A stretch of DNA of 64,000 bases from Aquipseudomonas alcaligenes (GTDB taxonomy: Bacteria; Pseudomonadota; Gammaproteobacteria; Pseudomonadales; Pseudomonadaceae), in NCBI RefSeq assembly GCF_003205495.1, contig NZ_QJRX01000003.1, positions 62,001 through 126,000 of the forward strand, written 5' to 3'. The notes below the pieces were generated by a model. The model saw only the letters and a program-made list of their open reading frames with translations. It searched no databases and was not told where the DNA came from. Position numbers and translations under genes: made by a program. Positions 28,731 to 38,011 of this stretch are shown one piece after another. How positions within the stretch are numbered: the first letter of the stretch is position 1; each line of letters begins with the position of its first letter.

Positions 28731-29780
28731 ATGGACGAGAACAAGAAGCGCGCGTTGGCGGCCGCCCTGGGCCAGATCGAGAAGCAGTTCGGCAAGGGTG
28801 CCGTGATGCGCATGGGCGACCACGAGCGCCAGGCCATCCCGGCCATCTCCACCGGCTCCCTCGGCCTCGACATCGCGCTCGGCATCGGCGGCCTGCCCAA
28901 GGGCCGGATCGTCGAGATCTACGGTCCGGAATCCTCGGGCAAGACCACCCTGACCCTGTCGGTCATCGCCGAAGCCCAGAAAGCGGGCGCCACCTGCGCC
29001 TTCGTCGACGCCGAGCACGCGCTGGACCCGGACTACGCCGGCAAGCTGGGCGTCAACGTCGACGACCTGCTGGTGTCGCAGCCGGACACCGGCGAGCAGG
29101 CCCTGGAGATCACCGACATGCTGGTGCGCTCCAATGCGGTGGATGTGATCATCGTCGACTCCGTGGCCGCGCTGGTGCCCAAGGCCGAGATCGAGGGCGA
29201 GATGGGGGATTCCCACGTCGGCCTGCAGGCCCGCCTGATGAGCCAGGCGCTGCGCAAGATCACCGGCAACATCAAGAACGCCAACTGCCTGGTCATCTTC
29301 ATCAACCAGATCCGCATGAAGATCGGCGTGATGTTCGGCAACCCGGAAACCACCACCGGTGGCAACGCCCTCAAGTTCTACGCCTCGGTGCGCCTGGACA
29401 TCCGTCGCACCGGCGCGGTGAAGGAAGGCGACGAGGTGGTCGGCAGCGAAACCCGCGTCAAGGTGGTGAAGAACAAGGTGGCCCCGCCGTTCCGCCAGGC
29501 CGAGTTCCAGATCATGTACGGCAAGGGCATCTACCGCACCGGCGAGATCATCGACCTGGGCGTGCAGCTGGGTCTGGTCGAGAAGTCCGGCGCCTGGTAC
29601 AGCTACCAGGGCAACAAGATCGGCCAGGGCAAGGCCAACGCCGCCAAGTACCTGGAAGACAACCCGGAAGTGGGTGGCGCCATCGAGAAGATCATCCGCG
29701 ACAAGCTGCTGGTGGATTCCGCTGCGGCGCGCGGTGCGGTCGAGGAAGACGCCGACGAGATGGCCGATCTGGACGTCTGA
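28731..29780 (+). CDS. recA: recombinase RecA
   Basis: 349 residues from [20 protein letters not shown]; an in-frame ATG two codons upstream is less likely. RecA coats single-stranded DNA, drives strand exchange and triggers LexA cleavage. Walker [11 protein letters not shown], Walker [13 protein letters not shown] and the loop [20 protein letters not shown] are intact. The upstream SOS box indicates LexA control. recX follows 10 nt downstream. Confidence 0.99.
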   Translation: MDENKKRALAAALGQIEKQFGKGAVMRMGDHERQAIPAISTGSLGLDIALGIGGLPKGRIVEIYGPESSGKTTLTLSVIAEAQKAGATCAFVDAEHALDPDYAGKLGVNVDDLLVSQPDTGEQALEITDMLVRSNAVDVIIVDSVAALVPKAEIEGEMGDSHVGLQARLMSQALRKITGNIKNANCLVIFINQIRMKIGVMFGNPETTTGGNALKFYASVRLDIRRTGAVKEGDEVVGSETRVKVVKNKVAPPFRQAEFQIMYGKGIYRTGEIIDLGVQLGLVEKSGAWYSYQGNKIGQGKANAAKYLEDNPEVGGAIEKIIRDKLLVDSAAARGAVEEDADEMADLDV

Positions 29781-29790
29781 GTCGACGGCC

Positions 29791-30255
29791 ATGGGCGCTG
29801 TGCTGGATACGCCGGTCGCCGTGCGCCGCGCCGCCATGGACCTGCTGGCCAGGCGTGAGCATGGCCGGGTCGAACTGACCCGCAAGCTGCGCCAGCGCGG
29901 CGCGCCGGATGAGCTGATCGCGGCCGCCCTCGAGCGTCTGGCCGAGGAGGGCCTGTTGTCCGAGGCGCGCTACCTGGAGTCCTTCGTGGCCAGCCGTGCA
30001 CGGGCCGGTTACGGGCCCATGCGCATTCGCGAGGAACTGGCCCAGCGCGGCCTGCCCAGACCGGCCATCGAGCAGGCGCTGAGCGAGGCCGAGGTGGATT
30101 GGGGCGAGCAGCTGCGCGAACTGTGGCAGCGCAAGTTCGCCGGCCAGTTGCCGCAGGACATGCGCGAGAAGGCCAAGCAGGCGCGTTTTCTCGGCTACCG
30201 CGGTTTTTCCCAGGAGCAGATAGGTCGTCTGCTGCGCGGCGCCAGCCTGGATTGA
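29791..30255 (+). CDS. recX: recombination regulatory protein RecX
   Basis: 154 residues; ATG 29791 chosen because it begins the conserved sequence ([20 protein letters not shown]). RecX consists of three-helix repeats and caps RecA filaments, limiting recombination. Recognisable blocks: [57 protein letters not shown]. It lies 10 nt after recA and is presumably co-induced by SOS. A terminator follows. Confidence 0.93.
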   Translation: MGAVLDTPVAVRRAAMDLLARREHGRVELTRKLRQRGAPDELIAAALERLAEEGLLSEARYLESFVASRARAGYGPMRIREELAQRGLPRPAIEQALSEAEVDWGEQLRELWQRKFAGQLPQDMREKAKQARFLGYRGFSQEQIGRLLRGASLD

Positions 30256-30265
30256 TTTCCCCTTA

Positions 30266-30301
30266 GAGCCCGAAGCGTCCCCTCTTCGGGCTCCGTTTTT
30301 T
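30266..30301 (+). terminator. intrinsic terminator of recA-recX
   Basis: GAGCCCGAAG / CTTCGGGCTC arms (30266-30275, 30284-30293) followed by CG and T6. Confidence 0.85.
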
Positions 30302-30326
30302 CAGCGTCTGTGCCAGGTCGTGCCGG

Positions 30327-31406
30327 CTAGGCGTTCTGCGCCCAGTTCTGCGGCAGGTTGATGAAGTCCACCAACTCACGCAGGCGACCGTGGTCGCGGG
30401 CGTTGAAGCGGAAGGCCAGGCGCGTCAGTTCGCACAGCTCCGGCTCGTCGCTCTCCGCCTCGCAGTAGGGTTGCTGCAGGTAGCCGCCGTCCAGGCAGAG
30501 GTCGGCGAATTCCTTGTTGAGGGTTGCCAGCGCGGCCTGGTTGAGCGGGTGGTTCATGCGTACCACGAAGCTGTCCTTGAGCCAGCGCGAGGAGTGGAAG
30601 TTGCGATAGAAGCGGGCGATCTCCTGGCCGGCCTCTTCGGCACTGTGCACCAGACGCACCAGCTGCAGGTCGCTGGGCAGTATGTAGCGGCGTTCCTGCA
30701 GCTGCATGCGCAGGAAGTCCTGGAAGTGCTCCCAGTAGCTGCTACCCGGTTCGTCCAGCAGCACGATGGGCACCAGTGGACTCTTGCCGGTCTGGATCAG
30801 GGTCATCACCTCCAGCGCCTCGTCCAGGGTGCCGAAACCGCCGGGGCAGAGCACCAGGGCATCGGCTTCCTTGACGAAGAACAGCTTGCGCAGGAAGAAG
30901 AAGTGGAACGACAGCAGGTGGGCACTGCCGTTGACCACGTCGTTGGCGCCCTGCTCAAAGGGCAGGGTGATGTTGAAGCCCAGGCTGTTTTCCAGGCCGG
31001 CGCCTTCGTGGGCGGCAGCCATGATGCCGCCGCCGGCGCCGGTGATCACCATCAGGTCGAGGCGGGCCAGGGTCTGGCCCAGTTCGCGGGCCAGGCGGTA
31101 GGTCGGATGGTCGGCGGGCGTGCGCGCCGAGCCGAATACCGTGACCTTGCGCCGGCGCTTGAACTGTTCGAGGGTGCTGAAGGCCAGCTCCATCTCGCGC
31201 AGGGTCTGCAACATGATCTTGGCGTCCCAGCGGTTGCGGTCGGCCTGGGCCATGCGGATCACGGTGGTGAGCATTTCGCGGTACAGCGGCAGGTTGGGGC
31301 TGGCAGGCGGGACGACCAGGGCGGTGAGTTGCTCGATGTGGCTGCTGAGGTCGACTCCGCTGGTCTGGAAGTGCCGGGACAGGTAATCGTCCGGTTCGTA
31401 AGGCAT
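30327..31406 (-). CDS. LOG family protein (TIGR00730-like), long form
   Basis: 359 residues from MPYEPDDYLSRHFQTSGVD; GAAGGAGAAG precedes the ATG. The Rossmann-like LOG domain occupies the middle: VTVFGSARTPADHPTYRLA, MVITGAGGGIMAAAHEGAG, LCPGGFGTLDEALEVMTLIQ (the PGGxGTxxE motif of cytokinin-type nucleoside 5'-monophosphate phosphoribohydrolases). It is about 150 residues longer than minimal LOG proteins, with N- and C-terminal extensions. In bacteria such proteins may cleave damaged or unusual nucleotides; substrate unknown. Separated by a terminator from the MBL gene upstream. Confidence 0.85.
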   Translation of the reverse strand: MPYEPDDYLSRHFQTSGVDLSSHIEQLTALVVPPASPNLPLYREMLTTVIRMAQADRNRWDAKIMLQTLREMELAFSTLEQFKRRRKVTVFGSARTPADHPTYRLARELGQTLARLDLMVITGAGGGIMAAAHEGAGLENSLGFNITLPFEQGANDVVNGSAHLLSFHFFFLRKLFFVKEADALVLCPGGFGTLDEALEVMTLIQTGKSPLVPIVLLDEPGSSYWEHFQDFLRMQLQERRYILPSDLQLVRLVHSAEEAGQEIARFYRNFHSSRWLKDSFVVRMNHPLNQAALATLNKEFADLCLDGGYLQQPYCEAESDEPELCELTRLAFRFNARDHGRLRELVDFINLPQNWAQNA

Positions 31407-31503
31407 AGACTTCTCCTTCTTCTGATGCAGGTCCGGTCGCGGCCACGTCCTGTGGCGCCAGACCCTGTCTGAGAGTATGGCCCGGACCATGACGTTATGA
31501 CGG

Positions 31504-31547
31504 ACAAAAGACGCCCCGGGTTGCAGGGCAACCCAGGGGCTTTTGTA
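31504..31547 (-). terminator. terminator of the MBL-fold gene
   Basis: Imperfect hairpin: ACAAAAG/TTTTGT outer arms, GCCCC/GGGGC and GGTT/AACC inner arms, with a T-run on the minus strand. It lies just downstream of the 31582 stop. Confidence 0.65.
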
Positions 31548-31581
31548 ACCGGATGACTCGGGGCTCAGGCGCCGTGCGGCG

Positions 31582-32985
31582 TCACAGGGCGATCTGCTCG
31601 CCCGGTTCGGGGATGTTGGCGATCCAGTTCAGGCGCTGGCGCAGGGCCTGTTGCAGGGTCTGCATCTTCTCCAGCTCGCCATGTACCAGGTACAGCTCGG
31701 GGCGGTGCTCGAAGTGGGCGACCCAGTCCAGCAGCTGCGATTGCCCGGCATGCGCCGAGAAGCCGCCGAGGGTGTGAACCTGGGCCCTCACGGCGATGCG
31801 CTGGTGCAGCAGCTTCACCGTGCTGGCGCCGTCGACGATGGCGCGGCCGAGGGTGCCACGGGCCTGGAAGCCGGGGAACACCAGGTGGCATTCGCTGCGC
31901 CAGAGGTTGTGCTTGAAGTGATGGACGATGCGTCCGCCGGTGCACATGCCGCTGCCGGCGATGATGACGGCACCGCTCTTGACCCGGTTGATCGCCATCG
32001 ACTCTTCCGGCGACTCGGTGCAGCGCAGCACCGGCAGCCAGTCCTCGACGCGCCTGACCCCCTTGGCCTGCAGGGCGGCGCGATCGACCGGGTTGAACTG
32101 CTCGTGGAAGCGCGAGTAGATGGCGTTGGCGCGGATCGCCATGGGGCTGTCGAGGAACACCGCCTGCTGTGGCAGGCGTCCCTCCTGATAGAAACGGCCC
32201 AGGTAGTAGATCAGGTCCTGGGTGCGACCGACGGCGAAGGAGGGAATCAGCACATTACCGCCGTCGCGATGGGCCTGCTGCAGGATGCCGGCCAGCTCGT
32301 CGAGGGTGTCCTCGCTGCGGCGGTGGTCGCGGTCGCCGTAGGTGGACTCGAGCAGCACCACGTCGGCGCGGTCGAGGATGGCCGGGTCGTGCATCAGTGG
32401 CGAACAGGTGTTGCCGAGGTCGCCGGAGAACACCAGGCGGCGCTGCAGATGGTGGTCCTGCACCTCCACCTCGACGATGGCCGAGCCGAGGATGTGGCCG
32501 GCATCGTGGTAGGTCACCTGCACGCCCTTGGCCACTTCGGTGGCCCGGCCATAGGGCAGAGGGCGGCGCAGCTGCAGGGCCCGCTCGGTATCGCGGGTGG
32601 TGTAGAGCGGCTCGATCGCCGCCTTGCCCAGGCGTGCGCGCCATTTGTTCTCCCACTCGGCGTCCTTCTCCTGCAGGTGCGCGGCGTCCAGCAGCATCAG
32701 TTCCATCAGCGCGCAGGAGGCTTCGGTGGCGAAGATCGGCCCGCGGTAGCCGTCCTTCACCAGCTTGGGTAGCAGGCCGGTGTGGTCCAGGTGGGCGTGG
32801 GAAACCACCACCGCGTCCAGCGTCAGCGGGTCGAAGGGGAAGGGCTGGCGGTTGCCTTCCTCATCCTCGCGGCGCCCCTGACGCAGGCCGCATTCGAGCA
32901 GCACCCGCGCGCCGTCGCGGCTTTCGATCAGGTAGCGGGAGCCGGTGACTTGCTGGATGGCGCCGAGAAAGCTGAGCAGAGCCAT
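31582..32985 (-). CDS. MBL-fold beta-CASP RNase-like hydrolase
   Basis: 467 residues, start MALLSFLGAIQQVTGSRYL with AAGGA upstream. Metallo-beta-lactamase motifs: SHAHLDHTGLLPKL (HxHxDH), a downstream His/Asp pair, then a beta-CASP domain with LIPSFAVGRTQDLIYYL and IIAGSGMCTGGRIVHHF, and a late FSAHAGQSQLLDW. This is the architecture of RNA-processing nucleases of the CPSF73/YsmA group; natural substrate in pseudomonads is not established. It diverges from the phosphoketolase-like gene. Confidence 0.88.
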   Translation of the reverse strand: MALLSFLGAIQQVTGSRYLIESRDGARVLLECGLRQGRREDEEGNRQPFPFDPLTLDAVVVSHAHLDHTGLLPKLVKDGYRGPIFATEASCALMELMLLDAAHLQEKDAEWENKWRARLGKAAIEPLYTTRDTERALQLRRPLPYGRATEVAKGVQVTYHDAGHILGSAIVEVEVQDHHLQRRLVFSGDLGNTCSPLMHDPAILDRADVVLLESTYGDRDHRRSEDTLDELAGILQQAHRDGGNVLIPSFAVGRTQDLIYYLGRFYQEGRLPQQAVFLDSPMAIRANAIYSRFHEQFNPVDRAALQAKGVRRVEDWLPVLRCTESPEESMAINRVKSGAVIIAGSGMCTGGRIVHHFKHNLWRSECHLVFPGFQARGTLGRAIVDGASTVKLLHQRIAVRAQVHTLGGFSAHAGQSQLLDWVAHFEHRPELYLVHGELEKMQTLQQALRQRLNWIANIPEPGEQIAL

Positions 32986-33110
32986 GGAGAGTCCTTCTTC
33001 ACGATGATGGCTGGCAGGTTGCACCCTGGCGCGTCAGCGCGTCTTGATGCAGGTCAGCACTCGGGCACGGTGGCCTGCCTAGACTGGCAGCAGACACGAG
33101 GAGCCGAGCC

Positions 33111-35507
33111 ATGTCCCAGCTATTGCCCAGCCTGCAGGAACTCAACGCTCACGCCCAGGCCGAGCCCGCCTTCGCCCTCTGGCAGCAGGGGCGGGGACCC
33201 GTTCAGCATAGTCCGGAAACCCGCGCGGCGGTCTTCCGCTTGGCCCACCAGCTGGTCCAGGCCGGCCTGCAGCCCAGTCTGGAGGCGGTCTACCGACGCC
33301 TGCGCGCGCTCGACCTGCTGACCTGCGCCGGCCTCTGGCTGGTGGTGCACATGACCTATGCGCAGCGGGTGCGCCTGGATGGCGCGGCGCTGGCGGCAGA
33401 GGACTTCAAGCCGGTGCCCGAGGGGCATACCGGCGGCGCCCTGAACATGGTGCCGGCCTATGCCGGATACCTGGCGCTCAACGCCCTGAGCGGGCGTACC
33501 CGCGCCTGGCTGATGGGGCAGGGCCACTGCGTGGCGGCCATCGAGGCGCTCAACCTGCTGAGCGCCAACCAGCACGCCGAGCAGGCGCAGCGCTACGGCC
33601 GCGACGAGGCCGGCATGAGCCGCTTGGTCGCCGACTTCTACGGCTACGCCCAGGCCGCCGACGGCAGCGTCGCGGTGCCGCTCGGCAGCCATGTCAACCC
33701 GCACACCGCCGGCGGCATCACCGAGGGGGGCTACCTCGGCTTCGCCGAGCTGATGTATGCGCACATGCCGCAGCCCGGTGAAACCCTGGTGGCTTTCCTC
33801 TCCGACGGTGCCGCCGAGGAGCAGCGCGGCAGCGACTGGATGCCCCGCTGGTGGCGTGCCGAGGACTGCGGTGCGGCCCTGCCGGTGATGATCGCCAACG
33901 GCCGGCGCATCGAACAGCGCACCGAGCTGGGCACCCTGGAGGGGTTGCAAGGTTTTCGCCAGCACCTGCGCCTGTGCGGCTTCGATCCGCTGCTGTTCGA
34001 CGGTCGCGACCCGGCCGCCTTCGTCTGCGCCCTGTGGGAAATGGAGCAGCGCCTGAGCCATCGGGTGCAGGAGCTGCGCAACGGGGTGCTCGACTATCCG
34101 CTGCCGATGCCCTACGGCATCGCCGAGACGGTGAAGGGCTTCGGCTTTCCCGGCGCCGGCAGCAACGCCGCGCACAACCTGCCGCTGGCGGCCTGTCCGC
34201 GGCTCGACGAAGACGCCCGCGGCCAGTTCAACCAGGCCGCCGCCGCGCTCTGGGTGGCGCCGGACGAACTGTTCGCCGCCGCCGACCTGCTGCGCCAGGG
34301 CGAGCGGCCGCTGGAGCGCGATACCGCCCTGGCCTGCCGCCACCCCGAGCTGCCGCGTCTGCCGCCGCTCGCCTACCGCGCGGCGCCGGCCTCGCCGATG
34401 GCCGCCTTGGATGGTTTCTTCGTCGACCTGGTGGCGGCCAACCCCGAGCTGCGGCCGCGGGTGGGCAACCCCGACGAGCTGGCCAGCAATCGCCTCGGCG
34501 GTGTGCTCAAGGCGCTGCGCCATCGGGTCAGCCAGCCGGAGAGCGAGCTGGAATCGGTGCATGGCGCGGTGATCACCGCGCTCAACGAGGAGGCGGTGGT
34601 GTCCGCCTGCCTGGCCAACCAGGGGGGGCTGAACCTGGTGGCCAGCTACGAGGCGTTCTGCGTGAAGATGCTCGGTGCGGTCCGCCAGAGCCTGATCTTC
34701 GCCCGCTTGCAGAAGGAGGCCGGGCGACCGGCCGGCTGGCTCGGTTGGCCGCTGGTGGCCACCTCGCACACCTGGGAGAACGGCAAGAACCAGCAGTCGC
34801 ACCAGGACACCGGCTTCTGCGAGGCGCTGCTGGGCGAGATGAGCGACATGGTGCGGGTGCTGTTCCCCGCCGATCACAATGCCCTGCTGGCCCTGCTGCC
34901 CGGCATCTACCGGGCGCGCGGCCAGCTGGCCTGCCTGGTCGTGCCCAAGCGCGAGCGGCCCTGTGAGATGAGCCCGGCGCAGGCCGAGCAGCTGGCGCGC
35001 GACGGCGCCCTGGAGCTGGACCGCCATGAGGGCGAGGACCCGCTGCTGCTGATCGCCACCGGCAGCTACCAGCTGGCCGAGCTGCGCCGCGCCGCCGTTC
35101 GTCTGAGCGAGGCGGGGCGCGCCTGGCGTCTGATTTACTTGCAGGAACCGGGGCGCTTCCGTGCGCCGCGCGATACCTGGGAAGCACAGGTGGTGGCGCC
35201 GCAGTCGCTGGTGGAAACGCTGTTCCCGGCCGGCTGCAAGCGTCTGTTGCTGACCCACATGCGTGGCGAGGTGGCGCGGGGGCACCTGTGGCCGATCCTG
35301 GCCCAGGCCGAGCGCTGCGCCGTGCTGGGCTATCGCAACCGCGGCGGCACCCTGGACGAGGCGGGCATGCTGTTCGCCAATGCCTGTAGCTGGGCGCACG
35401 TGTTGCGTGCGGCGAGCCGCCTGCTGGGGCTGCCACCGTCAGCCCTGCTGCGTGGCGAGGAGCTGGCCGCGGTGGAGGGCAGGGGCGACCCGCATTGCCT
35501 GCGCTGA
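33111..35507 (+). CDS. phosphoketolase-like thiamine diphosphate enzyme (annotated elsewhere as xylulose 5-phosphate 3-epimerase)
   Basis: 798 residues with an Xfp-like layout. Visible: GHTGGALNMVPAYAGYLALN, GQGHCVAAIEALNLL, GSHVNPHTAGGITEGGYLGF, FLSDGAAEEQRGSDW, GFPGAGSNAAHN and NQQSHQDTGF (compare the SHQDPG motif of phosphoketolases). The usual GDGEAETGP thiamine-binding block is altered to SDGAAEEQRG and the glycine pattern at GPGHG-type motifs is changed. Phosphoketolases cleave xylulose 5-phosphate or fructose 6-phosphate; this divergent group may catalyse something else, hence the epimerase label used for pseudomonad homologues. Start 33111 has GAGGAGC nearby. Confidence 0.8.
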   Translation: MSQLLPSLQELNAHAQAEPAFALWQQGRGPVQHSPETRAAVFRLAHQLVQAGLQPSLEAVYRRLRALDLLTCAGLWLVVHMTYAQRVRLDGAALAAEDFKPVPEGHTGGALNMVPAYAGYLALNALSGRTRAWLMGQGHCVAAIEALNLLSANQHAEQAQRYGRDEAGMSRLVADFYGYAQAADGSVAVPLGSHVNPHTAGGITEGGYLGFAELMYAHMPQPGETLVAFLSDGAAEEQRGSDWMPRWWRAEDCGAALPVMIANGRRIEQRTELGTLEGLQGFRQHLRLCGFDPLLFDGRDPAAFVCALWEMEQRLSHRVQELRNGVLDYPLPMPYGIAETVKGFGFPGAGSNAAHNLPLAACPRLDEDARGQFNQAAAALWVAPDELFAAADLLRQGERPLERDTALACRHPELPRLPPLAYRAAPASPMAALDGFFVDLVAANPELRPRVGNPDELASNRLGGVLKALRHRVSQPESELESVHGAVITALNEEAVVSACLANQGGLNLVASYEAFCVKMLGAVRQSLIFARLQKEAGRPAGWLGWPLVATSHTWENGKNQQSHQDTGFCEALLGEMSDMVRVLFPADHNALLALLPGIYRARGQLACLVVPKRERPCEMSPAQAEQLARDGALELDRHEGEDPLLLIATGSYQLAELRRAAVRLSEAGRAWRLIYLQEPGRFRAPRDTWEAQVVAPQSLVETLFPAGCKRLLLTHMRGEVARGHLWPILAQAERCAVLGYRNRGGTLDEAGMLFANACSWAHVLRAASRLLGLPPSALLRGEELAAVEGRGDPHCLR

Positions 35508-35531
35508 GGGTCATGGACGGGAGGGGCAGGT

Positions 35532-35726
35532 ATGCCCAAGTTGACGCTGGAGCTGGACCTGGAGCTGTATCGCCTGCTGGTGCAGGCCGCACGGAGCAAC
35601 GGCCTGAGCCTGGAGGATGAATGCCTGCGGCGCCTCGAGGGTGGCGTGCGTCGCTCGCGCTACATGGAGGCGCTGCTCGCCGAGTTGCGTGCCGACGACG
35701 AACAGCGCCGCACCGGCGAGAGCTGA
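35532..35726 (+). CDS. ribbon-helix-helix (Arc-like) small protein
   Basis: 64 residues, MPKLTLELDLELYRLLVQAA then RSNGLSLEDECLRRLE: one beta strand followed by two helices, the Arc/MetJ pattern that binds DNA as a dimer. GGGAGGGGCAGGT provides the ribosome binding site. It lies 24 nt after the phosphoketolase-like gene on the same strand and is possibly co-transcribed. There is no toxin gene next to it, so it is not evidently an antitoxin. Confidence 0.75.
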   Translation: MPKLTLELDLELYRLLVQAARSNGLSLEDECLRRLEGGVRRSRYMEALLAELRADDEQRRTGES

Positions 35727-35729
35727 GCG

Positions 35730-36131
35730 CTACTGCAGGCCGCAGTCGGCCTTGGCGAAGCGCTCGTCGGCCACCGGCTGGTTGCCCGGATATTCGCTGA
35801 ACTGGTAGCGCAGCACGGCGCCCCGGCTGAGCAGCTGGCGGTAGCCGGGGTTGCCGCAGACGCTGGCGGCCAGCTGGTCGCGCACGCTGGCCGGGTTGGC
35901 GCGCATCTGCGCGGCATGGGCCGCGCGCACGCTGAGCTGGTTGATCAGCATGCCGCCCTCCACCGTGTAGCCCTGGTCGAGGATGTCGGCATTGATCGCC
36001 CGTGGCGTGCCGACATTGCTCTGCTTGGCCACTTCCTCGAGCATCAGGTTCAGCTCGTACTCGCCCAGCGAGGCGGCCTGGGTGGCGGGCAGGAACAGGG
36101 CGAGAGCGAGCAGGGTGACGAGACGCGGCAT
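35730..36131 (-). CDS. secreted PA3611-like protein (quorum-sensing-regulated virulence factor family)
   Basis: 133 residues with a signal peptide (MPRLVTLLALALFLPATQAA). The mature part LGEYELNLMLEEVAKQSN, GTPRAINADILDQGYTVEG, then SVRAAHAAQMRA and CGNPGYRQLL matches P. aeruginosa PA3611, the founder of Pfam QSregVF, whose structure is known but whose role is not. Cysteines may form a disulfide in the periplasm. Convergent with the RHH gene (3-nt gap). Confidence 0.8.
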   Translation of the reverse strand: MPRLVTLLALALFLPATQAASLGEYELNLMLEEVAKQSNVGTPRAINADILDQGYTVEGGMLINQLSVRAAHAAQMRANPASVRDQLAASVCGNPGYRQLLSRGAVLRYQFSEYPGNQPVADERFAKADCGLQ

Positions 36132-36254
36132 GAGGATCTCCAGAAGGTGCGGTGCGGCCTTCGACCGCTTGGCGTCGGTCGGGTTCGCCGGTGTTCCATC
36201 TTACCCGGTGGCGGAGGCAAGGGTAGACTGCGCGCCTTTTACCCGGAGTCCGTC

Positions 36255-36968
36255 ATGAGCCATGCCGTCGCCCGCCTGCGTGCCGAGCGCCTGGCGCGCA
36301 GCCTCAAGCCCTTCGTGTCGCGGGGCTCGCGCTCCGAGCGCTGCCCGGACTGCCGGGTGATCCCCGCCTACTGCCTGTGTGCCTGGCGTCCGCGGGTCGA
36401 GGCGCGGGCGGCGATGTGCCTGCTGATGTACGACGTGGAGGCGCTCAAGCCGAGCAATACCGGCTGGCTGATCGCCGATCTGGTGGCCGACACCCACGCC
36501 TTCGGCTGGCAGCGCACCGCGGTCGACCCACACCTGCTGGCATTGCTGGACGACCCGCAGTACGCCCCCTGCGTGGTGTTCCCCGGTGAATACGCCGAGC
36601 CCGAACGGGTGATCGAGGAACTACCGCCCCTGGCGCCGGGCCAGCGTCCGCTGTTCATCCTGCTCGACGCCACCTGGACCGAGGCGCGCAAGATGTTCCG
36701 CAAGAGTCCCTACCTGAACCGCTTCCCGGTGCTCAGCCTGAAGCCCGAGCAGCTGTCGCGCTATCGCCTGCGCCGCTCCAAGCGCGACGAGCACCTGTGC
36801 ACCGCCGAAGTGGCGGCGCTGTGCCTGGAGCTGGCCGGCGAGCGCCGTGTCGCCGGAGCCCTGGATGCCTGGCTGGACCTGTTCACCGAGCGCTATCTGG
36901 GTGCCAAGCACCGTCGCGTGCTGGACGAGCAGAGCCCGGCGCACCAGGCGCTCAAGCCTTTCCTCTGA
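36255..36968 (+). CDS. tapT: tRNA-uridine aminocarboxypropyltransferase (DTW domain)
   Basis: 237 residues from MSHAVARLRAERLARSLKPF. The catalytic DTW motif variant is ILLDATWTEARKMFRKSPYL; CPDCRVIPAYCLC is the N-terminal zinc-binding cysteine cluster. Family members (YfiP/TapT) transfer the 3-amino-3-carboxypropyl group of S-adenosylmethionine to U47 of certain tRNAs (acp3U47). Further family block: RLRRSKRDEHLCTAEV. The start is supported by GGAG upstream. Confidence 0.88.
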   Translation: MSHAVARLRAERLARSLKPFVSRGSRSERCPDCRVIPAYCLCAWRPRVEARAAMCLLMYDVEALKPSNTGWLIADLVADTHAFGWQRTAVDPHLLALLDDPQYAPCVVFPGEYAEPERVIEELPPLAPGQRPLFILLDATWTEARKMFRKSPYLNRFPVLSLKPEQLSRYRLRRSKRDEHLCTAEVAALCLELAGERRVAGALDAWLDLFTERYLGAKHRRVLDEQSPAHQALKPFL

Positions 36969-37005
36969 GACCTCTGCGCCGCGCTCTATTCGGCGGCGCA
37001 GGCGC

Positions 37006-37887
37006 TCAGGCCTTCTTCGGCCAGAGTTGGGCGAGCAGCATGCCGGCGAACATCAGCGCACAGCCGAAGTAGCCCTTGAGCGCCAGGGCCTCGCCCAGCA
37101 GCAGGGCGCCGGCGATGGCGGCGAACACCGCCTCCAGCGACAGGATGATGGCGGCATGCGAGGCGATCGCATGCTTCTGCGCCACCACCTGCAGGGTGAA
37201 GCCGACGGCCACGCCGAACAGGCCGCCATAGAGGATGGCCGGGCCGGCGGCGAGGATGGCCTCCAGGCGGATTTCCTCCAGCACCAGCGCCAGCAGCAGG
37301 CTGATCAGCGCGCAGGTGGCGAACTGCAGCAGGGCCAGGCGCAGCGGGTCGTGGCGGCTGGCGAAGAAGCTCACCAGCAGTACGTGCACGCCCCAGACGA
37401 AGGCACCGGCCAGCTGCAGCCAGTCGCCGGAGGCGACCTGGAAGCCCTCGCCGACACTGAGCAGGAACATGCCCACCACCGCCAGGCCGGCGCCCAGCCA
37501 GGTGCCCATGCCGGTGCGCTGGCCGATGACCAGGCCGAGCAGCGGGACTACGATGACATACAGGCCGGTGATGAAGCCGGAGTTGGTCACGCTGGTGAAC
37601 AGCAGGCCGACCTGTTGCAGGTTGATCCCCAGCGCCAGCGCCAGGCCCATGGTCAGACCGCCGAGCAGCAGGCCGCGGTTGACTGGCTCGCGCTTCTGTC
37701 CCTGCTCGCGACGGCCCAGCCAGAGCACCAGCGGCAACAGGGCCAGGCAGGCCAGGGTGAAGCGCAGGCCGGTGTAGAGGAAGGGGCCGATGGCGTCCAT
37801 GCCCAGGCGCTGGGCGACGAAGGCGGAGCCCCAGATCATCGCGGTCAGCAGCATCAACAGGTCGGCGCGCAGGGCTTGGCTTCGCAT
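37006..37887 (-). CDS. DMT-superfamily EamA transporter
   Basis: 293 residues, ten hydrophobic segments and two EamA repeats. The first repeat begins MRSQALRADLLMLLTAMIWG with the SAFVAQRL motif; the second covers the LQLAGAFVWGVHVLLVSFFA region and ends in a KxA tail (QLWPKKA). Such transporters export amino acids or other small metabolites; substrate is not deducible. The start at 37887 has GAGCGAGAT upstream. Divergent from erdR. Confidence 0.88.
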   Translation of the reverse strand: MRSQALRADLLMLLTAMIWGSAFVAQRLGMDAIGPFLYTGLRFTLACLALLPLVLWLGRREQGQKREPVNRGLLLGGLTMGLALALGINLQQVGLLFTSVTNSGFITGLYVIVVPLLGLVIGQRTGMGTWLGAGLAVVGMFLLSVGEGFQVASGDWLQLAGAFVWGVHVLLVSFFASRHDPLRLALLQFATCALISLLLALVLEEIRLEAILAAGPAILYGGLFGVAVGFTLQVVAQKHAIASHAAIILSLEAVFAAIAGALLLGEALALKGYFGCALMFAGMLLAQLWPKKA

Positions 37888-38011
37888 GGCGGATCTCGCT
37901 CGGAAAAACTGGCGACTTTGCCGCAAAGCGCGGAACTTGACCACCCCGTCATGGCTCGGCATGCTTGGCGCCGCTTGCTGATCCGGCCCACAACAACAAC
38001 GGGGAACGCCC

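Noticed and set aside
33120-35399. Long open frame opposite the phosphoketolase-like gene
   Set aside because: Same antisense composition artefact; the plus-strand gene shows clear enzyme motifs.
35532-35726. RHH protein as an antitoxin
   Set aside because: No toxin-like gene adjoins; neighbours are a metabolic enzyme and a secreted protein.
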